The position numbers and the translations under genes were made by a program. The notes beneath the pieces are model-generated. The model was not told the origin of the DNA and made no database searches. It saw nothing but the letters and a program-made list of their open reading frames with translations. DNA of 53,189 nucleotides from positions 1-53,189 of the forward strand of contig JAFTDD010000043.1 of assembly GCA_017454355.1 (NCBI GenBank). The letters are read 5' to 3'. This DNA is from Muribaculaceae bacterium (GTDB taxonomy: Bacteria; Bacteroidota; Bacteroidia; Bacteroidales; Muribaculaceae). Positions 11,801 to 18,731 of the stretch are shown piece by piece. The number at the start of each line of letters is the position of its first letter. The first letter of the stretch is position 1.

Positions 11801-14800
11801 GGTGGCGTTGGCGTAAATCTTGTCGCTGCCGATGGCGACATTGCCGCCGGCAAACACGGCGTTGCGCACGATGATGCCGGCGTCGCTCAGGCAGGCCCAG
11901 CGCGCGTCGCTATACTTGTTCTTGAGGGTGTTCAGGTCATCGATGGGCACATAGTCGTTGACGGCGTAGGAGTGGCCGTTGATGGTGACGGGGGCGAGCA
12001 CCTTGGCGTAGGGCGCGACAACAACGCGGCAGTCCTCGGTGAGGTGGCCGTCTTTCATGTAGTAGTAGTGGTTGGGCGAGCCGGTGTCGCGGCTCGTGTC
12101 CGCGGTGCCGACGCTATAGACGTAGCCGATATTGCCGCCGCCGAACACGTTGCCGTATCCCTCAAGGAAGGTTTCGGGGGTGCCGATCACGCCGCCGCGG
12201 ATGCGCACGTCGGTCTTGCCGAACACATATCCGCTGGTGTAGAACTGCTTGTCGATAAGTTCGTTGCCGTTCAGGTCGTAACTGTAGCCGCGTCCGCCGC
12301 CAAAGACGTCATACTGCACCAGGCCGTCGAACATCTCGACGTAGGTGCTGCCGCCCTTCTCGATGCCTCCGAGCACTCGCGTGGAGTTGGCGTGGCCGCT
12401 CTCGACCATCGTGCCGCGACCCACGGCTGCAATCTCGCCGCCGCCGTAGAGGCTGTTGCGCACGATGCCGCCATAGACGTTCACCACGGTGTTGTCGACG
12501 GTGGCTCCCTGGCCGTAGCCGGCACCGAAAGCGTTGCCGTTCTCCTTGAGCAGGTTGTCGCCCGGCTCGCGCAGGTCAACGTTCTCGACGTAGGTACCGC
12601 CGTCCGGGTCGTAGAGGTATCCGATGTGGGCGTTGTTGAGCGTGAGGTGGGCCGTGCCATAGACGGCACCCTTCTCGCCGCCGCCATAGATGCTGCGCTC
12701 GATGGCGGGGTCGGTGGTGTAGTAGTCGCTCGCCGCGTCACGCACTCCGAAGGTGATGTTTGTCTCGGCGTCGACAGTGGTCGTACCCACATGTCCGTTG
12801 AGGCCGCCGCCGTAGGCGTTGCGTGCCCGGCCGCCGTCCACATAGACGTGGGTGGAGGCGAGGATGGTGGGCTCCACACCGTGGCCGCTGCGCACGTGAC
12901 CGCCGTAGCCGCCGCCGTAGAGGTCGCCGGTGACGGTGCCGCCGCTCAGGGTGATGCCCGTGGAGCCGCTCACGGTGGCCCCGTCGCCCTCGCCGCCGCC
13001 ATAAGCGTTGCGGGCGATGACCACGCCGCGCGGAATATAGACGTTGGTGTTGTGCTCGCGGGGGCCGAACTCGCTCTCGTCAAGGGGCAGATAGGCGTCG
13101 GGCACGAGGTCCTCGATGGAGGCGCTGTTGACCACCTTGCCGTTGCGGCCGCCGCCATAGACGTTGCGCACCCGCGCGTTGCCGCTGAGGTTGACGTGGG
13201 TGAACTGGGCGTAGGTCTCCGGGCCGTATCCGGCGCCGTAAACGTCGATGAGGTTGCCCTCACGGTTGCGCACCGGCACGGGGATGTTGACTTGGCTCTC
13301 GACCGTCAGGCGGTAGTCGTGGTTACCGCCGTAGATGTCCTCATTGACCACGGCGTTCTCGCTCAGGTAGTTGACGGTTGCCAGACGCACGTCACAAGGG
13401 TGGTCGTGGTCGGCGCCCTTCGCACCGCCGAAGAGGGCGTTGACGCTCACCGCCGAGCCCGCCGGCACGTTGATGGTGGCGCTGGCGGTGCGTCCCTCGC
13501 TGAGCGAGGCTCCATAGACGTTGTGGGCCTTGCCGCCCAGCAGGTTGACGGTGGCGGTGGTGCTGCCGGCGTAGGCTCCCGCGCCGTAGATGTCCATCGC
13601 CTCCTTGTCGGCAGTCGGGTAGAGGTTGACGGTGGAGTTGTCGCCGGCGTAGAAATAGTTGCCGCTCGCTCCGGCGCAGCCGCCGAAGGTCTCCTTGACG
13701 TTGCCGGTGTAGAAATCCACCAGAGAGTTATTGGTTTTGGAGCAGTTGCCGGCGCCGTAAACGCGGTCGGCCAACAGCATCGAGCGTGTGCTCAGCGGCG
13801 CGGAGTGGACGAGCACGTAGGTGTCGCGCGCGTCGGCGTGTCCCTGCAGACCCGGCGTGCCCTGTCCGCCGCCGTAGACGCGCAGCACGCGGTCGACGGC
13901 CTGAGTCGACGGCGAGAGGATGTTCACAAAGGTGTTCACGCCCTTGTCGCTGGTGCCCTTGTCGACGGTCGACAGCAGGGTGGGCAGCGAGTCGAAGCGC
14001 GGCTTGCTCATGTCGCCGTCCTCATAGTAGTAGGGGTCGTTGTAGTCGTAGTCGCCGAAGGGGCCGCCGTAAATCTCGCCGTCGGCGATGTTGCCGCTGT
14101 AATACTCAACATAGGTGTTGGAGCGCACCGTCCTGGGGATGCGCGTCTCGGAGGCCGGGATGGCGATGCCGGCGCGGCCTGCCACGTTGTGCTCGAGCGT
14201 GCCGCGAATCTGGCCGCCAAAGTCGTTGCCGCCAAAGACGCCGTGCAGCACCAGCGGCCGGCCGCTCAGGCCGACAAACACCTCGGCTCCGCCCATGATG
14301 TCGGCGTCGCAGGCTCCGGCAAAGCCCCAGTTGATGGTGCCGTTGTTCAGATAGAGGGTGGTGTTGCCCAGCACCTTGCCGCGGAAGCCGCCGCCGTAGA
14401 TACACGGGGCGTTGACATAGTCCGGCCCGGCGGGGGTGGCGTTGAGAGTGACGATAGTGTTATAGGGCACGGCCGGCTCGCCGCCGAAGGCACTCTTGCC
14501 CACCACACCGCGCTCGCCGCCGCCATAGACCATCAGTGCGCGGCCGTTGTTGAGCACGTTCATGTGGACGTCGCCCCAGATCTCGCTGTCCTCGCCGTAT
14601 CCGGCGCCATAGACGCTCATGGTCGTCGTCATGGCGTCCTCGCGCAGCGTCTCCTCGCTCACGCCGCAGCCCTCAACAGGGTCAAACACCTTCTCCGACA
14701 CTGTATTCTCGAGGATATTCACCTCGGTGCCGCCGTTGATGTGTCCGCTGCGATAGCATCCGCCATAGACGTTGCCGCCGTTGAGCAGGTTGTCGCTGTC

Positions 14801-15958
14801 GATGTTCCACGCGAAGTTGAACGTGTCGGTCTGGTCGTCATAGGTGAGCACACGAGGCTCGAGTTTGACGCCGGAGAGGTTGAGTTGCACCTTGGTGGTC
14901 ACGCCGGGCGAGAGGGTGCCGGTGATGCCGCCGCGGTGGACGGCGTTGTGGGGACCGGCGGGCACGTTGGCGTTGTTGCAGCCGCCCACGAGTTTGTCGA
15001 AAATCACCAGGTCGTGGACAAAGTTGAAGATGAACGTGCCCGGGGCCGACATGCTGCCCACGTTGCCGCCGCAGAAGAAGGAGCCGATGCGCGTCGAGTA
15101 GGACACATACTCCTCGTTCTCGGGCGTTGCGGGGTCGTCCTCGTCAAAGAGGATATTTGGTCGGATGGACACGTCGACGCCCTCCATATAGGTGGCAAAG
15201 GTCGTCGAGTCGGTGAGGTCGAGCGAGTTGATGTCGGGGTCGGCGTAGGCCTCGAGCATCTCGGCGCTGACCATATTCTCGCCGTTGCTGCCGATAAACA
15301 CACTGTTGGCCACCACATGGGAGCCGATGACGATTGTTGCCTCGGTGTCGCCGCCCACGGCGCCGGCGGCGGGCCGCAGCGTGGCGCTGTTGCCGCCGCA
15401 GTAGACGCTGCCGCCGATATAGGTGAGCGTGTCGGCGCTCGTGCCGCACAGGTGCACGCGGGTCTTGGGCACGTTTGGACGGAAGGCGTTGAGCGCCTCG
15501 ACACTGTTGGTGCCCGGCTCGTAGTAGAAGTCGGCGTATTGCGGGTCGTCCTTGAGCGCGGCGTTGTCGGTGTAGAGATATGAGCCGTTGCCGCCGCCGT
15601 AGATGTCGCCCACGACGCTGGCGCGGATGTCCACATTGGTTTCCTGCAACACGTTGCCGGTGATGTCGTTGCCGCCATAGACATCGTTGACAATGCCGCC
15701 CTCGATCACCACGTTGGTGGTGAGCACGTCGGCCATGCGGGCGCCGCCATAGACGGCCCCGACGACCTCGCCGCTCTTGACAGTGACGTTGGTCTCAAAC
15801 TCGAGGTTGCCGCGGTTGCCGCCGCCATAGACGTTGCCGGCGATGCGCACCACGGGCGCGGGGGCCGGCGTCTGGGCTGCCGCAAAGAGCGAGGTACAAA
15901 GCACGAAGCACGATGTACAAAGCGCTGTCTTCAATATGTCAAATACCTTTCGAGGCAT
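5828..15958 (-). CDS. Giant YGGGN-repeat protein with T9SS-like tail (3376 aa)
   Basis: Signal peptide at residues 1-28, ending FAAAQ. Residues about 38-1430 hold roughly 30 [YF][GC]GG[NGA]-type motifs (NVYGGGNRGN, DIYGGGNGSY, NAYGGGEGD and others) at irregular 30-70 residue spacing. Residues about 1320-2365 carry a second repeated signature, G-x-x-[IV]-P followed by a Tyr/Leu-rich helix-like stretch (YAAGQVIPASTYEAL, LNVGTAIPESEYNAL). About 2600-2730 is GLUG-like (HGDGHTVSGLDN, NLGVTGSFNTAGLVN). The end, GVYIVNVANGRFTKKLIVK, fits a type A T9SS sorting domain, so export through T9SS and surface anchoring are inferred. It is the sixth gene of the pilus operon, about 220 bp after a fimbrillin-like gene. 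The long plus-strand frames opposite it are GC-codon shadows. Biological role unknown; tip adhesin or surface scaffold are both possible. Confidence 0.88.
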   Translation of the reverse strand: MPRKVFDILKTALCTSCFVLCTSLFAAAQTPAPAPVVRIAGNVYGGGNRGNLEFETNVTVKSGEVVGAVYGGARMADVLTTNVVIEGGIVNDVYGGNDITGNVLQETNVDIRASVVGDIYGGGNGSYLYTDNAALKDDPQYADFYYEPGTNSVEALNAFRPNVPKTRVHLCGTSADTLTYIGGSVYCGGNSATLRPAAGAVGGDTEATIVIGSHVVANSVFIGSNGENMVSAEMLEAYADPDINSLDLTDSTTFATYMEGVDVSIRPNILFDEDDPATPENEEYVSYSTRIGSFFCGGNVGSMSAPGTFIFNFVHDLVIFDKLVGGCNNANVPAGPHNAVHRGGITGTLSPGVTTKVQLNLSGVKLEPRVLTYDDQTDTFNFAWNIDSDNLLNGGNVYGGCYRSGHINGGTEVNILENTVSEKVFDPVEGCGVSEETLREDAMTTTMSVYGAGYGEDSEIWGDVHMNVLNNGRALMVYGGGERGVVGKSAFGGEPAVPYNTIVTLNATPAGPDYVNAPCIYGGGFRGKVLGNTTLYLNNGTINWGFAGACDADIMGGAEVFVGLSGRPLVLHGVFGGNDFGGQIRGTLEHNVAGRAGIAIPASETRIPRTVRSNTYVEYYSGNIADGEIYGGPFGDYDYNDPYYYEDGDMSKPRFDSLPTLLSTVDKGTSDKGVNTFVNILSPSTQAVDRVLRVYGGGQGTPGLQGHADARDTYVLVHSAPLSTRSMLLADRVYGAGNCSKTNNSLVDFYTGNVKETFGGCAGASGNYFYAGDNSTVNLYPTADKEAMDIYGAGAYAGSTTATVNLLGGKAHNVYGASLSEGRTASATINVPAGSAVSVNALFGGAKGADHDHPCDVRLATVNYLSENAVVNEDIYGGNHDYRLTVESQVNIPVPVRNREGNLIDVYGAGYGPETYAQFTHVNLSGNARVRNVYGGGRNGKVVNSASIEDLVPDAYLPLDESEFGPREHNTNVYIPRGVVIARNAYGGGEGDGATVSGSTGITLSGGTVTGDLYGGGYGGHVRSGHGVEPTILASTHVYVDGGRARNAYGGGLNGHVGTTTVDAETNITFGVRDAASDYYTTDPAIERSIYGGGEKGAVYGTAHLTLNNAHIGYLYDPDGGTYVENVDLREPGDNLLKENGNAFGAGYGQGATVDNTVVNVYGGIVRNSLYGGGEIAAVGRGTMVESGHANSTRVLGGIEKGGSTYVEMFDGLVQYDVFGGGRGYSYDLNGNELIDKQFYTSGYVFGKTDVRIRGGVIGTPETFLEGYGNVFGGGNIGYVYSVGTADTSRDTGSPNHYYYMKDGHLTEDCRVVVAPYAKVLAPVTINGHSYAVNDYVPIDDLNTLKNKYSDARWACLSDAGIIVRNAVFAGGNVAIGSDKIYANATTVFGNVTATLRDVYHRDLITIGTEHTGGLYGGGNLAIVNGYRELHIENYGTDYYGLEQSITLEQYAQLSDRERAYFELKYECVVTGGIDINGNHYGFGDTVSEEDYNAFPAEYKTESYWVKAGFCSIYAGRLLNTLQRADFVGVFGSRMVLQGARDRVTDVVDYTNYTINRIGELSLNAQPSTAGDTDSKDAVHGNYFGIYSIVNYLGNMSSDVKFEHVRLTDSGNGDDHTTYLEWKRQNAKNRKRNTAICHNQVALASGVFLELTTEHSTPDVKDYGYITGVVELDLINVRADVGGGYVYAKNEHGTPQFHPEYENVTLSTFNQRAVTFKRYTYNESQLENIQTSGNFVHGIKKRIVDDCFPHNGTYDDGYVASPAHYWFVKGEIYIYDQYISAYTGSATAYSTAVKIPLTIAASNHGELTLTNIQPNLYAYYSDYTRTGTIGPDGVKVDNETRTFRKNDVINYWDYELLPQNERAIFVLRTFTNPVTCTIDGVTYEPGELVLEDDGTTSAYKQFKAASHTVLNQLGETVALDEVLRLTNNASHNTGYVLTFDTDMPAIWNDYYSTAEGANGKITTADYSLLTDTQKAGYLESPTFRPVTSGVYGQQHYDQGEIIPRDVWYNYNNITAERRAELTDQAEVERAYVATEAVTYTYGGTEKTLNVGTAIPESEYNALDATTRAKFGPALVCTSTLEFNKENYLLYGELVTAADVTRMATDFERPAAEINEHLSEAYYCKTSGSYGGQWFDQNKNYGALESWCNFSAEDREHFTFNYDALDLILDDTYPGQGHINVYDNLNPDGPYHLTTPVDYMATYDGDEPLTYYDRDGVQQTVAIGTTYDRVEYENVIPNEQYHYAPIRVAAISEPAGEDYYIVNSSFMRGDVPYAAGQVIPASTYEALNPNQKLRVTTVHFHQSAAEQIFYFCRDRYVVGAKGGYAAGDNGAFDNADGSEHYAIGDTVPVSTLITEAAYKRLPNSQTDFSIRGVEPTETTTLYVSRESEIYDLSRERIITVMFRYSYDESDDEGTNIELINEMHIIHVHLQFQSGVPTIGPLLPPATVLPGNTVGMKKPNVTPGAYEILGGGWEIFADRDDAVNHRNGVAYANNETPMYWYQNQKYYVAYYAKTYLGKTFSNPVPFSVANYHDMAAVMADTIHHLHVDYDPAKLERDCKVYINDYTEQGKNGLDLLRNLYDLSNGGTLAGHEPMEPNIPGCENLEIILRADQDHSGSTWTPLGDTTCFGGTVHGDGHTVSGLDNSLFDSLCGDIYNLGVTGSFNTAGLVNRGSGHVENCWVLTTGTPAPGTKAVFGNPDSGSQVENCYHSVDDGYAEGSFSRAMPERDFYNGTVTYDLNGFYLKERFDRNVTVGGGNVSRRIGDTYVTGRYTDGDFIYAAGEIPEENDARYAVDDVTGDVTYGAIWPDDYFFFGQTLTYGYREAVLPHQSQPSVINKNEDDFYRLLKTDRSNRVYRAPAYFRSKVMGSAHFNLWANLAAKSSEALGSRDVYPGMTAIDFTGYNDVFNGTTGARKAYQRGWNSNRFFEPLLDDGGLLAIRNVDLTRNLLVYAPDDDVPDGTAAATTRDVINNAYSDHAYNETDDDYRTVDVIMPSVSFHIVQKTTDDTPSYYSVDDHFLVDREEFNCPISYTFNSNARMWYQREPLYYANLNKGWEGISLPFTVELVTTQTKGELTHFYDGSIIGHEYWLRGYRDITGVEGEPEKLKAIFRYPDAQAGNSKQYTNTFLWDTYYSYDGNDKRQDANTDLYHRYYATAHTFSDYPLQQAATPYIIGFPGSRYYEFDLSGLFEPQNTLEFIGRLPRQTMTFAGVEGATIGVSDDEMTPVRHNGYSFFPNYLSVNLPAGSYVLNADGSAYALAADVTATAPFRPYFTAGTSPLRAPREIVFSDDDSTIQPGIAPDDMDNAMAERVTITARDRNIIVSSALSQAADVAVCGVNGVVLAAFTIAPDATVETPVNAAGVYIVNVANGRFTKKLIVK
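15888..15925. repeat. Degenerate 7-8 nt repeat inside a signal-peptide code
   Basis: Successive units of the type RGTACAAAGCACGAAGCACGA encode LCTSCFVLCTS in the signal peptide of the 3376-aa protein. The same unit family occurs at 17229-17263 and 23976-24006, also inside coding sequence. Confidence 0.6.
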
Positions 15959-15969
15959 TATCTATCTCC

Positions 15970-15999
15970 CGTGAATTCTCGTGAATTATCGTGAATAAC
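15970..15999. repeat. 10-nt CGTGAATTAT tandem array
   Basis: Three consecutive 10-nt units starting with CGTGAAT lie just upstream of the 3376-aa gene. Related arrays sit at 28437-28480, 39908-40036 and, as CGAAAATTAT/CGTAAATTGT, at 53070-53150. Confidence 0.65.
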
Positions 16000-16045
16000 T
16001 TATTCAAGTTTATAAAGTAGCAATCGTTTTGAATATCAGCGTTTT

Positions 16046-16108
16046 GTAGGGACACAATTTATTGTGTCCACCCTTGAGGCACGTGGACACAATAAATTGT
16101 GTCCCTAC
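16046..16108. repeat. Nested palindrome, GTAGGG/GTGTCC type
   Basis: Two 26-nt arms (16046-16071 and 16083-16108) are exact reverse complements across an 11-nt loop. Each arm is itself palindromic around AATTTATT. The copy at 48773-48834 has the same plan with a different stem sequence. Confidence 0.8.
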
Positions 16109-16180
16109 ATTCTCTTCGTTTATTATTGGATATTCTTTATGTTCCACATCAGAAACGTGAATAATCTGTGTTTTTGGACT

Positions 16181-17287
16181 TTACTCTATCGTCAGCGTGG
16201 GGTTGTCGAGGTCGGCATCCGAGAGGACGTATAGGTAGGTGGGGTTGACGGTGAGGCGCAGGCGGGTGCGCTCGCCGCGGTTGGCGATTGTCATCGGCGG
16301 CAGTTTATTCTCGCTGACGGCATCGCCGCGGGTGAGGTTGCCCGCCTTGTCATAGACGTCGTAAGTGCAGCGCATGGTGATGTCACCGTTAATCAGGTTG
16401 GCGAACACGCAGTCGTTCAAGTCGGCAAACGATGTCGTAAGCGTCTGTCCGTCAGTCTCATCAAAGATGGTAATCTCTTTGCTGCCGTCGGTTTTGGCCC
16501 AGGTGACAGACTGGATAGGATCCTCGCCGCCGTTATTGGACTTGAGGGTGACGGTGGCGGTGGCCGCCGAGGCCGAACTGGTGCTTAACTCCACCTTTTT
16601 CAGCACGATAGTACGCAGTTCGCTATAGGTTGCGTCCACACGGAACTGGAAGCCGAGCGAGGCATAGATGTGGTTGAGCAACAGGTAGACGTAGTTGCCC
16701 TCGCCGGCGCTGCGTCCGGTGTAGGAGAACTGTCCCTGTCGCAGGTCCTCGATTTCGGTGATGGGCAGTTTGCGGCTGTCGCCCTGTCGCACGCCCACGA
16801 TCACACAGACGTCGGTGGTGGAGAGCGGGCTGAGCCCCTCAAGGGTCATCACCACGCCGTTGGTCATGCTGCCCTCGAGCGGTGCCACGCGCGCATCGAC
16901 ACAGGCCTCCTTGGGCAGCAGGCCGTAGATGTAGATTACCTGGCCGTTCTCCACAGCCAGGTCGCTGCGCCACCGGCCGGTGGCGTTGGTAAAGGTGCCG
17001 CGCTGCGTCTCGGCGGTGTTCGAGCCGAGAAAGATGTCGATATTGGTCACCTCGGTCGGGTCATAGATGGAGAAGCCGGCCGGCAGGGCACGCGTGCCGC
17101 CCAGCAGGTTGTCGTTGTAGTCGCCGGCGGCAAACACCGGTATGAGTTCGCCCTTGGCGGTGGGCTCAACGTCCGGCCGGCCGGTGTCCACCTCCAAGTA
17201 CTTGTTGCAGCCAAGCAGCAGGCAAGAGCAAAGTACGAAGTACGAAGTACGAAGTACAAAGTATGTTGAACGAAGTCCGAATTTCAT
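16181..17287 (-). CDS. Fimbrillin-like lipoprotein (368 aa)
   Basis: The hydrophobic start ends in lipobox LLLGC (Cys about residue 27), so lipidation and outer-membrane transit are expected as for FimA/Mfa fimbrillins. The body is rich in beta strands, with the fimbrillin-type phrase GNYVYLLLNHIYASLGFQFRV (a shared feature of FimB/Mfa2-like and other minor fimbrillins) and a beta-rich C-terminus (RLRLTVNPTYLYVL). It lies 42 bp after the 17330-18457 gene and is followed by about 220 bp of repeats before the giant genes, so co-transcription is likely. Odd point: residues about 4-20 (RSTYFVLRTSYFVLC) are encoded by a 7-nt tandem repeat, so the signal peptide is largely repeat-derived. Exact role (anchor, minor subunit or tip) cannot be told from sequence. 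Confidence 0.7.
   Translation of the reverse strand: MKFGLRSTYFVLRTSYFVLCSCLLLGCNKYLEVDTGRPDVEPTAKGELIPVFAAGDYNDNLLGGTRALPAGFSIYDPTEVTNIDIFLGSNTAETQRGTFTNATGRWRSDLAVENGQVIYIYGLLPKEACVDARVAPLEGSMTNGVVMTLEGLSPLSTTDVCVIVGVRQGDSRKLPITEIEDLRQGQFSYTGRSAGEGNYVYLLLNHIYASLGFQFRVDATYSELRTIVLKKVELSTSSASAATATVTLKSNNGGEDPIQSVTWAKTDGSKEITIFDETDGQTLTTSFADLNDCVFANLINGDITMRCTYDVYDKAGNLTRGDAVSENKLPPMTIANRGERTRLRLTVNPTYLYVLSDADLDNPTLTIE
17229..17263. repeat. 7-nt AGTACGA tandem repeat in a signal-peptide code
   Basis: At least four 7-nt units (AGTACGA/AGTACAA) in a row. Read on the minus strand they encode STYFVLRTSYFVL of the lipoprotein signal peptide. Confidence 0.8.
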
Positions 17288-17329
17288 GTCGTCAGTCGTT
17301 AGTCGTTTATTTCGAGTGTTAGTAGGCCT

Positions 17330-18457
17330 CTACCAGTTATAGAAATTGTGGTTGCGGGGGGTGCCCTCGCTCCAGTCGTGAATAGCCATCTCAAGCAGGT
17401 CGAGTGTCACACCGCCGTCTTCCTGTATTTTGAAGACGTAGGTGTACTCATATCCGGGTTTCCACACCATCATGTCGGCGGGCACCTCGGCTGTGCGCTC
17501 CTCGTTGAACACCTTGAGTGTCAGCCGGTAGTAGCCTTGTGTGGCCGTCGGCAGCACGGTGTACCAGTGGGGGTGCTCGGTGGTGTAGTCGGTCACCAGG
17601 GCGTCGGCCACGTCGGGGAAGGCGGCTCCGGCGGCCACCGTGGTGGAGCTGGCCAACTCGGTGGAGGTGCCGTTGATGGGATAGGAGAGCGTGAGGTTGC
17701 CCTTGAAGGCGATTTTGCTGCCGTCTCCCGGCGCGAAGCGGATGGCGCTCAGCGCCTCGCGGCCGTACTGAGTGACGCTTGCCGAGAAAGTGAAGTAGAA
17801 CCGCACTCTGGCAAACGGCTTGAAGAACTTCATCGTGATCGTTTTGCCGAAGAGGCGGTCGGGATAGAGGACGGCGTTGCCGTTTGAGAACCACAGTTCG
17901 CTCACGTATGGCGCGGCGTCCGGGTTGTTGGCGTCGAGGCCGGTGAGAGCCATTGTCGCCGTCAGGGGCGTGCCGCCGCGTGTGACGGTCACGCCGCTTG
18001 CCGTGGCGGGGGCGTAGGCCAGATAGCGGTAGGCGCGCGTGCCGTAGTCCCAGTATTTGACCGTCTGCTGGCGGCCGGCGTCGCCGCGTCCGACGTATTC
18101 CCAGCCGGTGGCTCCGCTGCCGCTCTCAAAGACGACGTTGTAGCCGTCCATGACGGTCTGGTTGCCGCCATAGGCCCCGGTGCCGGCGTCGTAGGTGTCG
18201 TTTTTGAAGCCCCACACCTTGAAGGAGGTCGGGCCGTCGCCGTCGCTTAGTGCCGCGCGGGTGACGGGCTGTGCCTGCCGCACGTCGCCGCTGAACACGA
18301 TTGCTGTGCCGTCGGGCTCCGGGTCGGGCACCGGATCCGGCTCGGGCACGGGGCCGACTGGCTCACTGCCGCCGCTGCCGCCGCAGGCCGTGAGCAGCAG
18401 CAGTGCCGCCGCCGCCGCGTGTCTCAAGCGCGATGATATGTTGTTTTTCGTTCTCAA
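17330..18457 (-). CDS. Fimbrillin family lipoprotein (375 aa)
   Basis: N-terminus MRTKNNISSRLRHAAA leads into a hydrophobic stretch ending LLTAC-GGSGG, a lipobox, then a Pro/Asp/Glu spacer. The mature start contains QPVTRAALSDG; the VTRA motif resembles the Arg-containing segment cleaved by Arg-specific proteases in FimA/Mfa pilins (family knowledge; cleavage here is inferred). The body has phrases shared with the 601-aa neighbour: WEYVGRGDAGRQQTVKYWDY versus WEYVGYALQAPSSL...TIKYWDYSKALYQFAAYS. The two are therefore paralogous fimbrillin domains. It is shorter than the neighbour and has one domain pair only. Likely a structural or accessory subunit of the pilus. Confidence 0.8.
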   Translation of the reverse strand: MRTKNNISSRLRHAAAAALLLLTACGGSGGSEPVGPVPEPDPVPDPEPDGTAIVFSGDVRQAQPVTRAALSDGDGPTSFKVWGFKNDTYDAGTGAYGGNQTVMDGYNVVFESGSGATGWEYVGRGDAGRQQTVKYWDYGTRAYRYLAYAPATASGVTVTRGGTPLTATMALTGLDANNPDAAPYVSELWFSNGNAVLYPDRLFGKTITMKFFKPFARVRFYFTFSASVTQYGREALSAIRFAPGDGSKIAFKGNLTLSYPINGTSTELASSTTVAAGAAFPDVADALVTDYTTEHPHWYTVLPTATQGYYRLTLKVFNEERTAEVPADMMVWKPGYEYTYVFKIQEDGGVTLDLLEMAIHDWSEGTPRNHNFYNW

Positions 18458-18510
18458 TGCAGTTTCTGTTTTTCCGGACCGGCGGGCCGCCCGCCGGTGT
18501 CGGTTGTGGA

Positions 18511-18531
18511 CAAAGCGGCGAGGCCGCTTTG
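18511..18531. repeat. CAAAGCGGC hairpin repeat
   Basis: A 9-bp perfect stem with GAG loop, followed by CACTCCACTCTT. The same hairpin occurs inside dsbD (26841-26861). Related hairpins occur at 36756-36776 and about 21888-21909. Confidence 0.75.
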
Positions 18532-18609
18532 CACTCCACTCTTTTTAATGTTTCTTTTGGAGCCCGGTGGGGAGTCGAACCACGCCGGGCTGATGGTGTT
18601 GAAGATTTA

Positions 18610-18720
18610 GAGGTTGAGAGGTTTAGGGGTTGAGCCTCGCGCTATCGCGCTCGGAAGAAATGCATTTGTCCCCATTTGCGACAGCAAATGGCTCAACGCT
18701 CAACCTCTCAACACTCAACC
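18610..18720. repeat. Composite inverted repeat with GGTTGAG arms
   Basis: The left arm is a run of GGTTGAG-like units and the right arm a run of CTCAACC-like units. Between them are a CCTCGCGCTATCGCGCTCGG hairpin and a CCATTTGCGACAGCAAATGG hairpin. Homologous copies are at 30331-30492 and, inverted, at 34704-34858. It fills the gap between two fimbrillin genes. Confidence 0.85.
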
Positions 18721-18731
18721 TTTCACTGCGT

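Noticed and set aside
5753-15583. Very long plus-strand open frames opposite the giant genes (about 1479 and 1354 codons), with shorter ones at 390-5810
   Set aside because: They mirror the minus-strand genes, have no domains or signal peptides, and consist of Val/Gly/Ala/His-rich text expected from the complementary strand of GC-rich codons. The minus frames have signal peptides, motifs and a sorting tail.
393-15958. The two giant genes as one gene split by a frameshift
   Set aside because: The downstream gene has its own signal peptide and the upstream one its own sorting tail; the TGATG overlap fits translational coupling.
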